DNA of 64,000 nucleotides from NCBI RefSeq assembly GCF_000222585.1, contig NZ_AFWE01000223.1, positions 1-64,000 on the forward strand, in the 5' to 3' direction. Shown here piece by piece: positions 8,800 to 18,080 of the stretch. Every line of letters starts with the position of its first letter. Positions within the stretch are counted from its first letter, which is position 1. The notes below the pieces were generated by a model, which was not told the origin of the DNA, did no database searches, and saw only the letters and a list, made by a program, of their open reading frames with translations. The DNA is from Vibrio scophthalmi LMG 19158 (lineage in GTDB: Bacteria > Pseudomonadota > Gammaproteobacteria > Enterobacterales > Vibrionaceae). The position numbers and the translations under genes are program-made.

Positions 8800-10194
8800 A
8801 TGGCACTTCATAATGTAAATCCAAACAATGACCCAATTTTTGGCTCGGAAGATATCCATAGAGTTGCGGCTGCGAAAAAGCTTCCACAGCAAGAACAATC
8901 ACCAACCGTCATCTACCAGATGATCCGTGATGAGCTTTACCTTGATGGTAATGCGCGTCAAAACTTGGCAACTTTCTGCCAAACATGGGAAGAAGATGAA
9001 GTTCATAAGTTGATGGATCTCTCCATCGATAAGAACATGATCGATAAAGATGAATACCCACAATCGGCAGAAATTGAAGGCCGTTGTGTGCACATGCTAG
9101 CCGATCTCTGGAATGCGCCGGATGCAGTGACAACCGTTGGTACCTCAACCACAGGTTCGAGTGAAGCATGTATGCTGGGTGGTTTGGCTGCGCTATGGCG
9201 TTGGCGCGATCGACGTCGTGCACAAGGTTTGTCAACAGACAAACCGAATATGGTGTGCGGCCCTGTACAAGTGTGTTGGGAAAAATTTGCACGCTACTGG
9301 GATGTAGAAATTCGCCAAATGGACATGGAAGAGCACCACTACTTCATGCAGCCAGAAGATATGCTGAATATGGTGGATGAAAACACCATTATGGTGGTGC
9401 CAACATTCGGTCAAACCTTTACGGGTCTATACGAAACCGTCAAACCTCTAGCAGATGCATTAGATGGTTACGAGCGTGAGACAGGTATTTCAATCGATAT
9501 CCACGTTGATGGCGCGAGTGGCGCTATGCTAGCTCCATTCTGTGCGCCTGACATTGATGCATGGGATTTCCGTCTAGAGCGTGTGAAATCAATCAGTACT
9601 TCTGGTCATAAATTCGGCTTGTCACCAGTGGGCGTTGGCTGGATCATTTGGCGTAGCAGTGAAGACCTACCAGAAGGCTTGGTGTTCCACGTTAACTACC
9701 TTGGTGGTGACATGCCGACTTTCGCGTTGAACTTCTCTCGCCCTGCGGGTCAGATTATTGCTCAGTACTACAACTTCCTTCGCTTAGGCTTTGAAGGATA
9801 CCAACGTATTCACTCAGCAAGCTACGATGTGTGTGAGTACCTAGTTCAAGAGCTCAATAAATTCGATCTGTTTGAGTTCTTATTCGATGGTAACCGCGAG
9901 AAAGGTATTCCAGCTATCGCATGGCGCTTAAAACCGGGTGTGAAAGTGGATTACACACTTTACGATCTAGCGGATCGTCTACGCACTCGTGGTTGGTTGG
10001 TGCCAGCTTACAGCTTGCCTGCAAATATCGAGACAATGGTCGTGCAACGTATCTTAGCAAAACAGGGGTTAACCATTGATTTAGCGAACCTACTGATTGC
10101 AGATTTCAAACGCTCAATCGAGTTCCTAGAGAAAAATGGTTCAACCAATTGTACTGCGGAAGATTCAAGTTCATTTGATCATAGTGGTCACTAA
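8800..10194 (+). CDS. gadB: Glutamate decarboxylase GadB
   Basis: This 464-residue PLP enzyme converts glutamate to GABA and CO2, consuming a proton. The Schiff-base lysine is in STSGHKFGLSPVG (about 267-279), equivalent to the SGHKFG motif around Lys276 of E. coli GadB, and the cofactor Asp is in HVDGASGAM. Length matches the 466 residues of E. coli GadB. The C-terminus SSSFDHSGH resembles the E. coli tail NSFKHT, whose His blocks the active site at neutral pH, so the same pH-gated autoinhibition is plausible. TAGGAAGA before the ATG is a good ribosome-binding site. It is the last gene of gadC-glsA-gadB and is followed by a terminator. Confidence 0.96.
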   Translation: MALHNVNPNNDPIFGSEDIHRVAAAKKLPQQEQSPTVIYQMIRDELYLDGNARQNLATFCQTWEEDEVHKLMDLSIDKNMIDKDEYPQSAEIEGRCVHMLADLWNAPDAVTTVGTSTTGSSEACMLGGLAALWRWRDRRRAQGLSTDKPNMVCGPVQVCWEKFARYWDVEIRQMDMEEHHYFMQPEDMLNMVDENTIMVVPTFGQTFTGLYETVKPLADALDGYERETGISIDIHVDGASGAMLAPFCAPDIDAWDFRLERVKSISTSGHKFGLSPVGVGWIIWRSSEDLPEGLVFHVNYLGGDMPTFALNFSRPAGQIIAQYYNFLRLGFEGYQRIHSASYDVCEYLVQELNKFDLFEFLFDGNREKGIPAIAWRLKPGVKVDYTLYDLADRLRTRGWLVPAYSLPANIETMVVQRILAKQGLTIDLANLLIADFKRSIEFLEKNGSTNCTAEDSSSFDHSGH

Positions 10195-10234
10195 GCCCGA
10201 GCTACCGTCTATACGGTATAAGGTGCAATACTAA

Positions 10235-10272
10235 AATAAAGGCCGATTGTGTATGCAGTTGGCCTTTATTGG
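10235..10272 (+). terminator. Terminator of the gadC-glsA-gadB operon
   Basis: AATAAAGGCC pairs with GGCCTTTATT, and the stem extends inward with G-U pairs, ending in a small loop. Confidence 0.75.
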
Positions 10273-10307
10273 TTTTATGTCTAGCCAGTTATAAGAGTCT
10301 GAATCGT

Positions 10308-10922
10308 ATGTTTGTCCATATTACTGAAATTATCTGCATCTGCGCCTTTGCACTCAGTGCGGTGCTCAGTGAAGCCAATAAAGGTAAAGATATTATTAGT
10401 GTATTAGTGCTTGGCTTAGTGACAGCGTTGGGGGGCGGGACAGTTAGGGATGTCATTTTGTCTACCGAGCAAGTTTTTTGGATTCAATATCCGGACTATT
10501 TTTGGGCGGCAATTATCAGCTCGCTGGTCGGTTTTTTTATTGCGGCGGAATTGAGAAAGCTTAAAGCGGAACGACTTATTTTAGTCTTGGATGCGATTGG
10601 TATTTCAATCTTTTCGATCTTGGTTGTCAAAAAGATGGTTCATCAAGATTATGCGGCTTATGTGGCCATTACAATGGGGGTGATTACCGCCGTCTTTGGC
10701 GGTGTTGTTCGTGATGTGATCGTTAACCGCCCAACCATGTTCAACAACACTGAATTTTACGCTACCCCGGTTATTATTGGTTGTACGGCGTTTGTCGGCT
10801 TCTCGCACCTAGGTATGAATACTGATGTGAACACCATCCTCTGCATTGCTTTTATCGTCATATTCAGGATTTATATCGTGGTGACTAAAAAAAGTTTTCC
10901 GCGTTACCTACTGCTTAAATAA
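10308..10922 (+). CDS. TRIC-type cation channel (YicG/UPF0126 family) membrane protein
   Basis: This 204-residue inner-membrane protein has seven predicted hydrophobic segments made of two repeats of the UPF0126 domain. Each repeat carries the hallmark GGGxxRD: GGGTVRDVIL and GGVVRDVIV. Structures of bacterial relatives show homotrimeric potassium-permeable channels of the TRIC fold; the physiological role in bacteria is unclear. An upstream in-frame ATG at 10269 lies inside the gadB terminator, so the ATG at 10308 preceded by AAGAG was chosen; its N-terminus MFVHITEII fits the family. Confidence 0.88.
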   Translation: MFVHITEIICICAFALSAVLSEANKGKDIISVLVLGLVTALGGGTVRDVILSTEQVFWIQYPDYFWAAIISSLVGFFIAAELRKLKAERLILVLDAIGISIFSILVVKKMVHQDYAAYVAITMGVITAVFGGVVRDVIVNRPTMFNNTEFYATPVIIGCTAFVGFSHLGMNTDVNTILCIAFIVIFRIYIVVTKKSFPRYLLLK

Positions 10923-11250
10923 CAAAAGTGGCTGAACTACTTCTGCTCTTTTGTATATAAAACAGATTTCTGCCAGCGCAGGAGTTTCTCGTTCAAGGCC
11001 ATTCATATAATTACCTGCGAAAATGCGAGCTTTGTTGAATTAAAGACCATCGCCAATTATCGGTGCTTTTTAGCGCCAATGACCCATGCTAGTTTCCACC
11101 TGGAGTGCGAGGAATGAATTTGAATTGCGTGACAGTGTCGCTTTTATGTTGGGTGCGTGCGCTTCCATTTGCTCGTAAGGTGGCGTTATATCTGTGGTAA
11201 ATGATTCGCAGTTTAATATGGCCTTAGATCTTGAAAAGAAAGGAACCTTT
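10923..11250. other. Intergenic region, no gene seen
   Basis: About 330 bases without a convincing gene. A 28-codon frame at 11114-11200 has GAGG in front of it, but its product has no recognisable features. No terminator-quality hairpin follows the TRIC gene. Confidence 0.4.
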
Positions 11251-11793
11251 ATGTTGCCAGCGCAGCACTATTTACTCTTTGCTGAATATAACCAGCGAAT
11301 GAATGGGCAACTGTATCAAGCGATAGAACCGTTATCGACCGAAACTATCAATCAAGATCGAGGGCTGTTTTTTCAATCGATTCTCGGCACTCTGAACCAC
11401 CTTTTGGTCGGTGATCTTATTTGGTTGCGCAGATTTAGTTATTTTTCAGAACGTTACGTCTCACTCGCGTCGCTGGCGAGTTGGCCAGTGCCAACCTCTC
11501 TAAGTGATATCCTCTATCGAGATTTTTCTGAGTTAAAACAAGCAAGAGAAAGCCTTGATAGATTGATTGTTGAGTGGCTAACGAATGAGGTTTATAGCGA
11601 GGATTTCATCCACAAACTGGTGTATGCCAATACGGCTGGTGTGGTCAGTGAACGGAATTTTGGCGCTTTAATCCGTCATCTTTTTAATCATCAAACTCAC
11701 CATCGAGGCCAGTTAAGCGCGGTACTCAGCCAATTAGGAGTCGATGTCGGCACAACGGATTTCTTATTGGAGATCCCAGACGATAGAATTTAG
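11251..11793 (+). CDS. DinB family protein
   Basis: This 180-residue protein is a DinB/YfiT-type four-helix bundle, a family of metal-binding, often thiol-dependent enzymes. The three metal-ligand histidines appear as one in the first half (TLNHLLVGD, about residue 49) and two in the C-terminal HQTHHRGQL motif, the classic HxxxH arrangement of DinB. The longer frame starts at 11194, but ATG 11251 is preceded by AAAGGAACC and gives the usual N-terminus LPAQHYLLFAEYN. A 72-residue companion follows 41 bases downstream. The specific reaction is unknown. Confidence 0.85.
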   Translation: MLPAQHYLLFAEYNQRMNGQLYQAIEPLSTETINQDRGLFFQSILGTLNHLLVGDLIWLRRFSYFSERYVSLASLASWPVPTSLSDILYRDFSELKQARESLDRLIVEWLTNEVYSEDFIHKLVYANTAGVVSERNFGALIRHLFNHQTHHRGQLSAVLSQLGVDVGTTDFLLEIPDDRI

Positions 11794-11834
11794 TGTCGAC
11801 GTTAATGTTTTAACCAATATGCATAAGGAGAGGT

Positions 11835-12053
11835 ATGCGTCATTCGTTACGAGATAAGATTATTCAGGTCTGCAATAAAAAAATCGCCCAGAAGGGCGAC
11901 AATGTTGGCGTGTCGTTTTATGCCTTCTTCGCCAATAAAAACGATGACCCTCAATTGTTGATGGAAGCGGCCACATGGTGGATACACACGCACCAGCTTG
12001 ATCATTTTGAGAAAGCGCACAAAATCATTGCGATGATTGAAGCGGGTAAATGA
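11835..12053 (+). CDS. Small conserved protein (DUF6500-like)
   Basis: This 72-residue soluble protein follows the DinB gene by 41 bases and has a strong AAGGAGAGGT ribosome-binding site. It has no signal peptide or membrane segment and is rich in Lys, His and Trp; MEAATWWIHTHQLDHFEKA is a conserved-looking helix. I recognise it as resembling DUF6500 from memory, with no known function. Co-transcription with DinB is likely from spacing and orientation. It converges on the DMT exporter with only 32 bases between. Confidence 0.7.
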   Translation: MRHSLRDKIIQVCNKKIAQKGDNVGVSFYAFFANKNDDPQLLMEAATWWIHTHQLDHFEKAHKIIAMIEAGK

Positions 12054-12085
12054 GCACAGTTGATTTTTGAGTTACATCAGACGGC

Positions 12086-13006
12086 TTAACACTTGGTCTT
12101 GAGTAACTGCCATAAACGCCCATCAATAGCTGATAAGCCTAGTGCGATCAATGCCATGCCAACGAAATGGATGGTTTGCAGTGTTTCATTTAAAAATAGC
12201 GAACCCAATAAAATAGCCGAAACAGGCACCAATAGTGTTACAAGTAATACGTTGGTCGCGCCAGAGCGTTCCAATATTTTGAAATAGAGGATATAGGCTA
12301 CGGCGGTTGAAATGATCGCAAGCCCTACGATTGCTCCCCAAATATTGCAGCTAACGTTGGCGATGTTTGGCACCCCTTCGACAACAAAGGTGATTGGCAA
12401 TAGCACTAATGTGGAGGCTGTTACTTGCCCTGCCGCTGTTAAAATAGGGTTGATGCCAAACCCTTTGAATCTACGGCCGTATACCCCCGCAAAAGAGTAA
12501 GAGAGCGCAGCACCGATGATGGCCAGTTGAGGTAGCACGTTGCTGACATCAGTACTGGCTGGCACGCCAATCATGACCACCACACCAATAAAACCGAGTG
12601 CCACTCCCAAACATTTTAATGGTGTGATTCGTTCGTCTTGCAGCAATATCCCGGCGACGACAACGGCGAAAATAGGCGTGGCTGCGTTTAAGATAGAAGC
12701 CAGTCCCGAAGCGATTTGAGTTTGCCCCCACACAATTAGTGCAAAGGGAATCACATTGTTGAGTAACCCCATACCAAGAAAGGAACGCCAAACTTTAGGA
12801 TCAGAAGGAAGACGGATACCACTCACCAAGACCACCAACCACAGCGTAATAGCGGCAAGGCCAACTCTTAGTGTCACGATGGTTAGCGGCGGCAGTTCTC
12901 GGACAGCGACGCCGACAAAGAAAAATGAGCCACCCCAAAGCAGAGAAAGACCGAGCAGCATCGCCCATACGCGCGCATTCATTGAGGTATCGATGGTGGT
13001 CGTCAT
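12086..13006 (-). CDS. DMT-superfamily EamA exporter
   Basis: This 306-residue inner-membrane protein consists of two EamA repeats with about ten hydrophobic segments. The first helix LLGLSLLWGGSFFFVGVA and the end-of-repeat ILNAATPIFAVVVAG segment are typical of the drug/metabolite transporter superfamily, which mostly exports amino acids, metabolites or drugs. Nothing in the sequence or context gives the substrate. It is monocistronic and diverges from the secreted PEBP-family gene at 13243 across a 236-base region. Confidence 0.85.
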   Translation of the reverse strand: MTTTIDTSMNARVWAMLLGLSLLWGGSFFFVGVAVRELPPLTIVTLRVGLAAITLWLVVLVSGIRLPSDPKVWRSFLGMGLLNNVIPFALIVWGQTQIASGLASILNAATPIFAVVVAGILLQDERITPLKCLGVALGFIGVVVMIGVPASTDVSNVLPQLAIIGAALSYSFAGVYGRRFKGFGINPILTAAGQVTASTLVLLPITFVVEGVPNIANVSCNIWGAIVGLAIISTAVAYILYFKILERSGATNVLLVTLLVPVSAILLGSLFLNETLQTIHFVGMALIALGLSAIDGRLWQLLKTKC

Positions 13007-13242
13007 AACATTCGCTTCAGTAATAGAGATTGAACTAAAAGCATATTCGTTGAGGGTGAAATAACCAATTACGGTTTGATAAAGTGTTATCTCACCAGCT
13101 TTATTTGCTAGCGGTTCGCCATTTTTTTACTGATATTTTATTGATGATGATGCGATTATCGTCAACCGATCCTACGCTTAGTGCTGTTAATTGATTGAAT
13201 TGTTATTTGAGCAGTAGTTTCGCTCGTAGCTGAGGAAAGCAG

Positions 13243-13827
13243 ATGAACATGATAAAAAAATTGTCGACGGTTTCACTGTTGATGACTATTCCGTTGTTTG
13301 GTGTCAGTAACGTATTGGCGGCTGATTCTGGCGATACGATGACACTAACCAGCCCTACCGTGACGAACGGAGAATCACTCACTAAAGCCCAAGTATTTAA
13401 TAGCTGGGGGTGTACAGGTGAAGATATTTCACCCAAATTAACTTGGTCAAATATTCCTGAAGGCGCGAAGAGTTTTGCGGTGACCATGTATGATCCTGAT
13501 GCGCCTACGGGTAGTGGTTGGTGGCATTGGATGGTGATTAATATCCCTGCGAAGGTGCATATGCTTGAGGCTCATGCTGGCAACGTTAGCAATGAGTTCT
13601 TACCGGCAGGAGCGTCTCAAGTCACCAATGATTTTGGTGTCAAAGCATTTGGTGGCGCTTGCCCACCAGAAGGTGCGCAGCCACATAATTACACCATTAC
13701 CGTTTATGCATTAGATGTGGAGCATATCGACCTGCCTGCAAATGCGATGCCTGCTTATGGTGGCTATTTGATTCATCAACACGCCATTGCAGAAGGAAAA
13801 CTTGTTGCTCCATCTTCTTTACGTTAA
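13243..13827 (+). CDS. Secreted YbhB/YbcL-type PEBP family protein
   Basis: This 194-residue protein begins with a signal peptide (positively charged start, hydrophobic core, cleavage after NVLAA near residue 27). The mature part is a bacterial phosphatidylethanolamine-binding / Raf-kinase-inhibitor-like domain: ISPKLTWSNIPEG, the ligand-pocket motif MYDPDAP, GWWHWMVINIP, and the late GGACPPEGAQPHNYTITVYAL. The family binds anionic or phosphorylated small ligands; the role of the periplasmic bacterial members is not established. GAGG seven bases before the ATG supports the start. It is monocistronic. Confidence 0.9.
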   Translation: MNMIKKLSTVSLLMTIPLFGVSNVLAADSGDTMTLTSPTVTNGESLTKAQVFNSWGCTGEDISPKLTWSNIPEGAKSFAVTMYDPDAPTGSGWWHWMVINIPAKVHMLEAHAGNVSNEFLPAGASQVTNDFGVKAFGGACPPEGAQPHNYTITVYALDVEHIDLPANAMPAYGGYLIHQHAIAEGKLVAPSSLR

Positions 13828-13907
13828 CTCTGTACTTGTAAGAGCATTAGCGAAGTATTTTGGCGAGTTGATTTGCTCAACCACAAGTGTTGAATAATGA
13901 GAAAGGT

Positions 13908-13950
13908 AACCAGCGGTTGATGATGGAAATCAACCGCTGGTTTATTTTTT
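13908..13950 (+). terminator. Terminator after the PEBP gene
   Basis: AACCAGCGGTTGA (13908-13920) pairs perfectly with TCAACCGCTGGTT (13930-13942), followed by ATTTTTT. Confidence 0.9.
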
Positions 13951-14125
13951 CAGCTGAGTATTTTGCACTTTTTGCTGCCTAAAACGAAAGGGAGTACATC
14001 GGACGTCATAAAATTATGTCGCTCATTTCATATATTTTTCAGGCATTTTTCGCCACACTGTCACCATTAAGAGCAATGCCTCGTCAAAAAGAGAGCTTGT
14101 TTATCTGTTGTAGAGAGGCGTATAA

Positions 14126-16882
14126 ATGGAACTTCTAGTGGTTGTGTTGGGGCTTGCCGTCATAGCGACCCCCATCATTGCTTTGGTGGCTTTTATTAAG
14201 GTGCAATCCCTTGAGCGGCAAGTATCGATATTGACGCAAAAAGTCGCTGAGTTACGTTCTGCTGGTGTGAACTCTTCATCGAGTGAGGTTCATCATGAGA
14301 ATCGTGCGCCAAACACGATGCATGACATCGCGGCGGAGCCTTCTAACACTAAGTCGCAGACTCAAACTGACGATAAACCGTCAATAGCTCAAGCGACTAC
14401 TCATTCTCACTTAGAACAGCCCCAATCAGACTATTCTTCTATTGCGAATGAACCGCTAATTGTGGTGAATCCAGATAGCGGATTGCCATTACCTCCAACT
14501 AAGCTAAAGCCGCGTTCCCCACAAACGAAAGTCAATACTTCCGATGTTGTGACGCAATTATTTGATCGCTGGCTGGGACACGTAAAAGAAAATTGGCTGG
14601 TTTGGGTCGGTGGTGTAGCGATGGTGATCGGTGTGGCGTATTTGATTGAAACGGTCGGAACTAACTTCACCATTCCATTATTTGCTCGCGTTCTGATTGC
14701 GATCCTTCTTTCTTGTTCAATGATTGGTCTTGGTGAGTGGTTACACCGAAAAATTACCGCCATTGATGGTGAATTTCTCCACCAAAAGGCCGATGCCTAT
14801 ATCCCTGCGGCGGTGTATGGCGCGGGAATGAGTGGGCTTTATGGCACTGTGATATTCTCTGCGGTGATCCATGCGTTTCTTCCTCCGGCGCTCGCGCTTG
14901 GGTTAATGGCGATATTAGCAGCAGCAGCGCTTGCATTAACGCAGCGGTTAGGGCCTCTCATGGCCGTACTGGGTTTATTTGGTGGTTATACGGCACCAAT
15001 ATGGATTGGCGGTACTGAGCCGAATTTCATTTTGCTTTCTTGTTATATCACGAGCATTTCGATTGCGGGGATGTGGGTTCAGCAGCTTACGCGTATCCCA
15101 TGGCTTACCTACGGAATTATTGCGTTACACAGCTTATGGTTATTCGCAATTGCCTATGCGCTTCCGCAAGCGGATTTGTTGCTGTGGTTTGTACTGTTTG
15201 TGCCAGTTTCATGTTACTTGTTGGTGTTTGTACCACAACTGGGTTGGTCACTGGGCTTCCAATGTCATTACCGTACCCGTCCGCCATTTTTTAATGCGAC
15301 GATTCCCGCTGCGATTCTTGCTACTCTCAGCGCGTTTTTACTTGATAAGACGCCTGTGTTGGGCTGGTGGTCTTTAATTTATTTTGTATTGCCAGTACTA
15401 CTGTTGATATTCCCTGCCTGTCGTCGAGGCCGAGCGCCAAGGTCGTTCGCTTGGGTCAATGTGGTTGCAGCGCTGAGTATTATCGTAACGGCTTTGATGC
15501 TCATGGAATCTCAGCCAGACATCATAGTGGGCATATTGGTTGTTAGTGGTGAGTTAATTTTGTTGCTACTGCTGAGAACCATTATGCAATACGAGCGAGG
15601 TGATAAATCCAGAGTGAGTGGTTGGCAGGCGGTGATTTTAGCTCCGCTGCTTGTCGTGTTGTCGCTATTCTATATTGACCATTATCAACCTGAATATCGC
15701 TTAACGACGACCTTCTTTGCGGTGGTGTTCATGCTACTGTTGGCTTGGCTAGCGATTAAGTTTGTCGCCCTTAGAGCTAATTTGTCGGTGGCGATACACG
15801 CTTTATTGCTGACCATCGGTATTATTTACAGCGCAGGCGGTGAGTTAACACTGTTTATTGCCGCGCAAATGTTGTTGATGGCGATGCAGGTTCAACGCAA
15901 TTGGCTAGCGCCAAATCTAGCAGCTTTTAAGGCATTGGGCAGTTTGCTTGTGGTGCGCTTGTCACTATTGCCATTTTTTCCTGAACTACAAACATTGGCG
16001 ACTCCGCAATGGAGTTGGTTATTGCTAACGATAGTGCCAAGTGTGTTAGTTTTTGCTTGGATTCGCCACATGTTGCGTCAGCGCCAACATGGTATTGCCG
16101 AATGGTTTGATGCCGCAATGCTTCACTTATTGGTGATATTAATTTTCGCTCAAACCAATTACCTGCTGCTTGGTTATTTCAACTTCCTTTATCAATTTGA
16201 ATTTGAAAATATCGCCATCTTTGCTGGCCAGAGTTTAGCGTTGATGGGCGTGTATCAGTTCAAAGCGTACCATAGCCAGTCTTTGCACTTTTTCTATCGC
16301 TGTTACAGTCTGCTCTTGTTAGCGGTGGCTGTTCTATGTGCCGTGATCCTAAATACGGTATTTCAGCCTTTCACTAGCCTTTATGTACTTGGTAGTGATT
16401 GGCCAGTGTTGAATTGGCTCAGTGTTGGTTGGCTGGTGCCTGCGCTGATTCTTGTGGTGATTGCGCGTTTGCAACTGTATCCAAATCGAACTCGTGAAGT
16501 ATTTGGCGCCGCTGCGACGCTTATGCTGCTTTGGGTGATGTACAGCATTCGTCAGTTCTGGCAGCAAGGGCCTTTGACGCTCGATATGCCAACCAGTATG
16601 GCGGAGCTATTTAGCTACTCAGTGGCGCTGATTTTGCTTGGTGTCGCGATAACCTATTATGCGTTACAGCACGAGCAGCGTATTTTACAGAGCATCGGTT
16701 TTGCCATGTTAGGTGTCGCGGCGTGTAAAGTCTTCTTATGGGATGCTGCGGCACTTGAAGGGTTATGGCGAGCCATCAGCTTTATGGGGCTTGGCGGTTG
16801 TTTGATCGGCTTAGGATGGCTATTTCAGCGCTTACAAATCAAAACAGGTTCCCGTGATGAAAGCTTAACTGATCGTCATTAA
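14126..16882 (+). CDS. DUF2339 multi-pass membrane protein
   Basis: This 918-residue protein starts with one N-terminal transmembrane helix, a short coiled-coil (VQSLERQVSILTQKVAELR, about 30-48), and a roughly 90-residue Ser/Thr/Pro-rich linker. From about residue 155 it is almost continuous membrane, with more than twenty hydrophobic segments. The first block NWLVWVGGVAMVIGVAYLIE is the recognisable start of DUF2339. The family is widespread and uncharacterised; its many helices and size suggest a transporter-like or lipid/wall-related role, but that is a guess. It is monocistronic, with its own terminator. Confidence 0.85.
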   Translation: MELLVVVLGLAVIATPIIALVAFIKVQSLERQVSILTQKVAELRSAGVNSSSSEVHHENRAPNTMHDIAAEPSNTKSQTQTDDKPSIAQATTHSHLEQPQSDYSSIANEPLIVVNPDSGLPLPPTKLKPRSPQTKVNTSDVVTQLFDRWLGHVKENWLVWVGGVAMVIGVAYLIETVGTNFTIPLFARVLIAILLSCSMIGLGEWLHRKITAIDGEFLHQKADAYIPAAVYGAGMSGLYGTVIFSAVIHAFLPPALALGLMAILAAAALALTQRLGPLMAVLGLFGGYTAPIWIGGTEPNFILLSCYITSISIAGMWVQQLTRIPWLTYGIIALHSLWLFAIAYALPQADLLLWFVLFVPVSCYLLVFVPQLGWSLGFQCHYRTRPPFFNATIPAAILATLSAFLLDKTPVLGWWSLIYFVLPVLLLIFPACRRGRAPRSFAWVNVVAALSIIVTALMLMESQPDIIVGILVVSGELILLLLLRTIMQYERGDKSRVSGWQAVILAPLLVVLSLFYIDHYQPEYRLTTTFFAVVFMLLLAWLAIKFVALRANLSVAIHALLLTIGIIYSAGGELTLFIAAQMLLMAMQVQRNWLAPNLAAFKALGSLLVVRLSLLPFFPELQTLATPQWSWLLLTIVPSVLVFAWIRHMLRQRQHGIAEWFDAAMLHLLVILIFAQTNYLLLGYFNFLYQFEFENIAIFAGQSLALMGVYQFKAYHSQSLHFFYRCYSLLLLAVAVLCAVILNTVFQPFTSLYVLGSDWPVLNWLSVGWLVPALILVVIARLQLYPNRTREVFGAAATLMLLWVMYSIRQFWQQGPLTLDMPTSMAELFSYSVALILLGVAITYYALQHEQRILQSIGFAMLGVAACKVFLWDAAALEGLWRAISFMGLGGCLIGLGWLFQRLQIKTGSRDESLTDRH

Positions 16883-16893
16883 TGGTTGAGAGT

Positions 16894-16926
16894 AAAGAGC
16901 CAGTGTCGATTCACTGGCTCTTTTGC
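16894..16926. terminator. Terminator after the DUF2339 gene
   Basis: AAAGAGCCAGTG and CACTGGCTCTTT form a 12-bp perfect stem with a 6-base loop and T-run. It lies between convergent genes and may act in both directions. Confidence 0.85.
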
Positions 16927-16965
16927 TTTTTCAGAACGGGGCGATATTTAAGGTAAGAGATATGC

Positions 16966-17184
16966 TTAGTCGTCACTGTCGCTTTGAACATAGGCTAATA
17001 TGTCACCAGGTTGACAATCGAGCACTTGGCAGATTTTTTCTAGAGTGCTAAAGCGGATGGCTTTGGCTTTTCCATTTTTAAGGATGGATAAGTTTTGCTC
17101 TGTTACTCCAACAAGGACGGATAGCTCCTTTAAGCGGATTTTTCGTTTAGCCATCATCACATCAAGATTAATCGTAATGGTCAT
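16966..17184 (-). CDS. Small XRE-type DNA-binding protein (YozG/Cro-CI family)
   Basis: This 72-residue protein is a single helix-turn-helix of the compact Cro/CI-like family. The segment IRLKELSVLVGVTEQNLSILKNGKAKAIR, described here in halves, has the turn at VGVTEQNLS and the recognition helix at NLSILKNG, followed by the family ending FSTLEKICQVLDCQPGDILAY. It is 10 bases downstream of the DUF2975 gene and preceded by AGAGGTAAC. DUF2975 membrane proteins and these small repressors form a conserved pair in many bacteria, so it most likely autoregulates the pair. Confidence 0.88.
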   Translation of the reverse strand: MTITINLDVMMAKRKIRLKELSVLVGVTEQNLSILKNGKAKAIRFSTLEKICQVLDCQPGDILAYVQSDSDD

Positions 17185-17193
17185 AGTTACCTC

Positions 17194-17742
17194 TTAGATG
17201 GTGTGTTGATGTTCGTCTGCAAGCTCTTGCGCTTCTTTCATGACCCACGCGATAGTTAAAACAATAAAACCACAGAAGATCGACATTAAGTCCAATCCAA
17301 CAAAAGATATTGCGAGTATGCGTTCGCCTGGTGGGTTGTTAAAACTTAACGCGACTGAAATCAAACCACTATAAATCACGTTGCCAAAGGCCCAGAAAAA
17401 ACACACCCAGCCTAAATTATGGAAGTATCTTACCGTATCAAGCGTAAAAACTTCTGCTTTTTCATAGCACTTAAATAACTTAGCTAAAATACCAAAGGCG
17501 TACATCAAGATGCCACACGGCAGCATACTAGCGGTGAATGCCCACAATCTTGCTGATAGTGTTAATGAATCTTGGTTGAAGGCTGAGATGTCGAAGTCTA
17601 ATTGAATAATGCCCATTGAGGTTAAAAAGTCATTTTCTGATTGCACGGTTAGCCAAAAGTACAGATTAGCGATCGGTGTGATAACGATCAGCGCAAGAAG
17701 AATGAGTCGGATATAGCGGCTGTATGTTTGAATTTTTTGCAT
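17194..17742 (-). CDS. DUF2975 membrane protein
   Basis: This 182-residue inner-membrane protein has four hydrophobic segments: near the N-terminus (LILLALIVITPIANLYFWL), about residues 75-97, 115-140 and 150-172. It ends in an acidic tail and belongs to DUF2975, function unknown. The open frame extends to 17799, but the ATG at 17742 is preceded by CTAAGGAGTTT, an excellent ribosome-binding site, and the family usually starts this way. It is the first gene of a two-gene operon with the XRE regulator. Confidence 0.85.
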   Translation of the reverse strand: MQKIQTYSRYIRLILLALIVITPIANLYFWLTVQSENDFLTSMGIIQLDFDISAFNQDSLTLSARLWAFTASMLPCGILMYAFGILAKLFKCYEKAEVFTLDTVRYFHNLGWVCFFWAFGNVIYSGLISVALSFNNPPGERILAISFVGLDLMSIFCGFIVLTIAWVMKEAQELADEHQHTI

Positions 17743-18080
17743 AGCGAAACTCCTTAGTGAGGTCACTAATCTATCATTGAAAAATAATAAAACAATCAAT
17801 TTTTATCGTTTATCGATAATTATTAAGTGATATTCATGGTTTTTAAAGTGGTGAACGACGTGTCTTTTAGCAAGGGAAGGGGGGCAAGGGAGAGAAACGC
17901 ATTGTTGGCCATTTTCAATCGCTTTAGTTTATAGGCGCATTTTTAATGCTAATCGCTTTATTTCAAAGCATTAACTTTGTGACTTATCGCAATGAGCTAC
18001 CGCTACTTTCTCTCTAGAATGAGCGCCTTTCCTAGCGTTACACGATGTGTACACCATTTATAAAGTGATAAGAGGCGACA
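17743..18080. other. Divergent intergenic region
   Basis: About 340 bases between two divergent genes. It holds the operator-like repeat at 17803-17819, a purine-rich tract (AAGGGAAGGGGGGCAAGGGAG within 17871-17893, given in part), TAGAAT near 18014 as a possible -10 for the plus-strand gene, and AAGAGGCGACA just before that gene's ATG. No further gene is seen. Confidence 0.4.
17803..17819. promoter_or_regulatory. Candidate operator for the DUF2975/XRE pair
   Basis: TTATCG-TTTAT-CGATAA is a perfect inverted repeat with a 5-base centre, about 60 bases upstream of the DUF2975 ATG. The site is AT-rich and placed where a -35/-10 region would be. It is a good candidate binding site for the small XRE protein. 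Confidence 0.45.

Noticed and set aside
11114-11200. 28-codon frame upstream of the DinB gene, with GAGG before ATG
   Set aside because: Too short and featureless to support; possible leader peptide but no evidence of translation.
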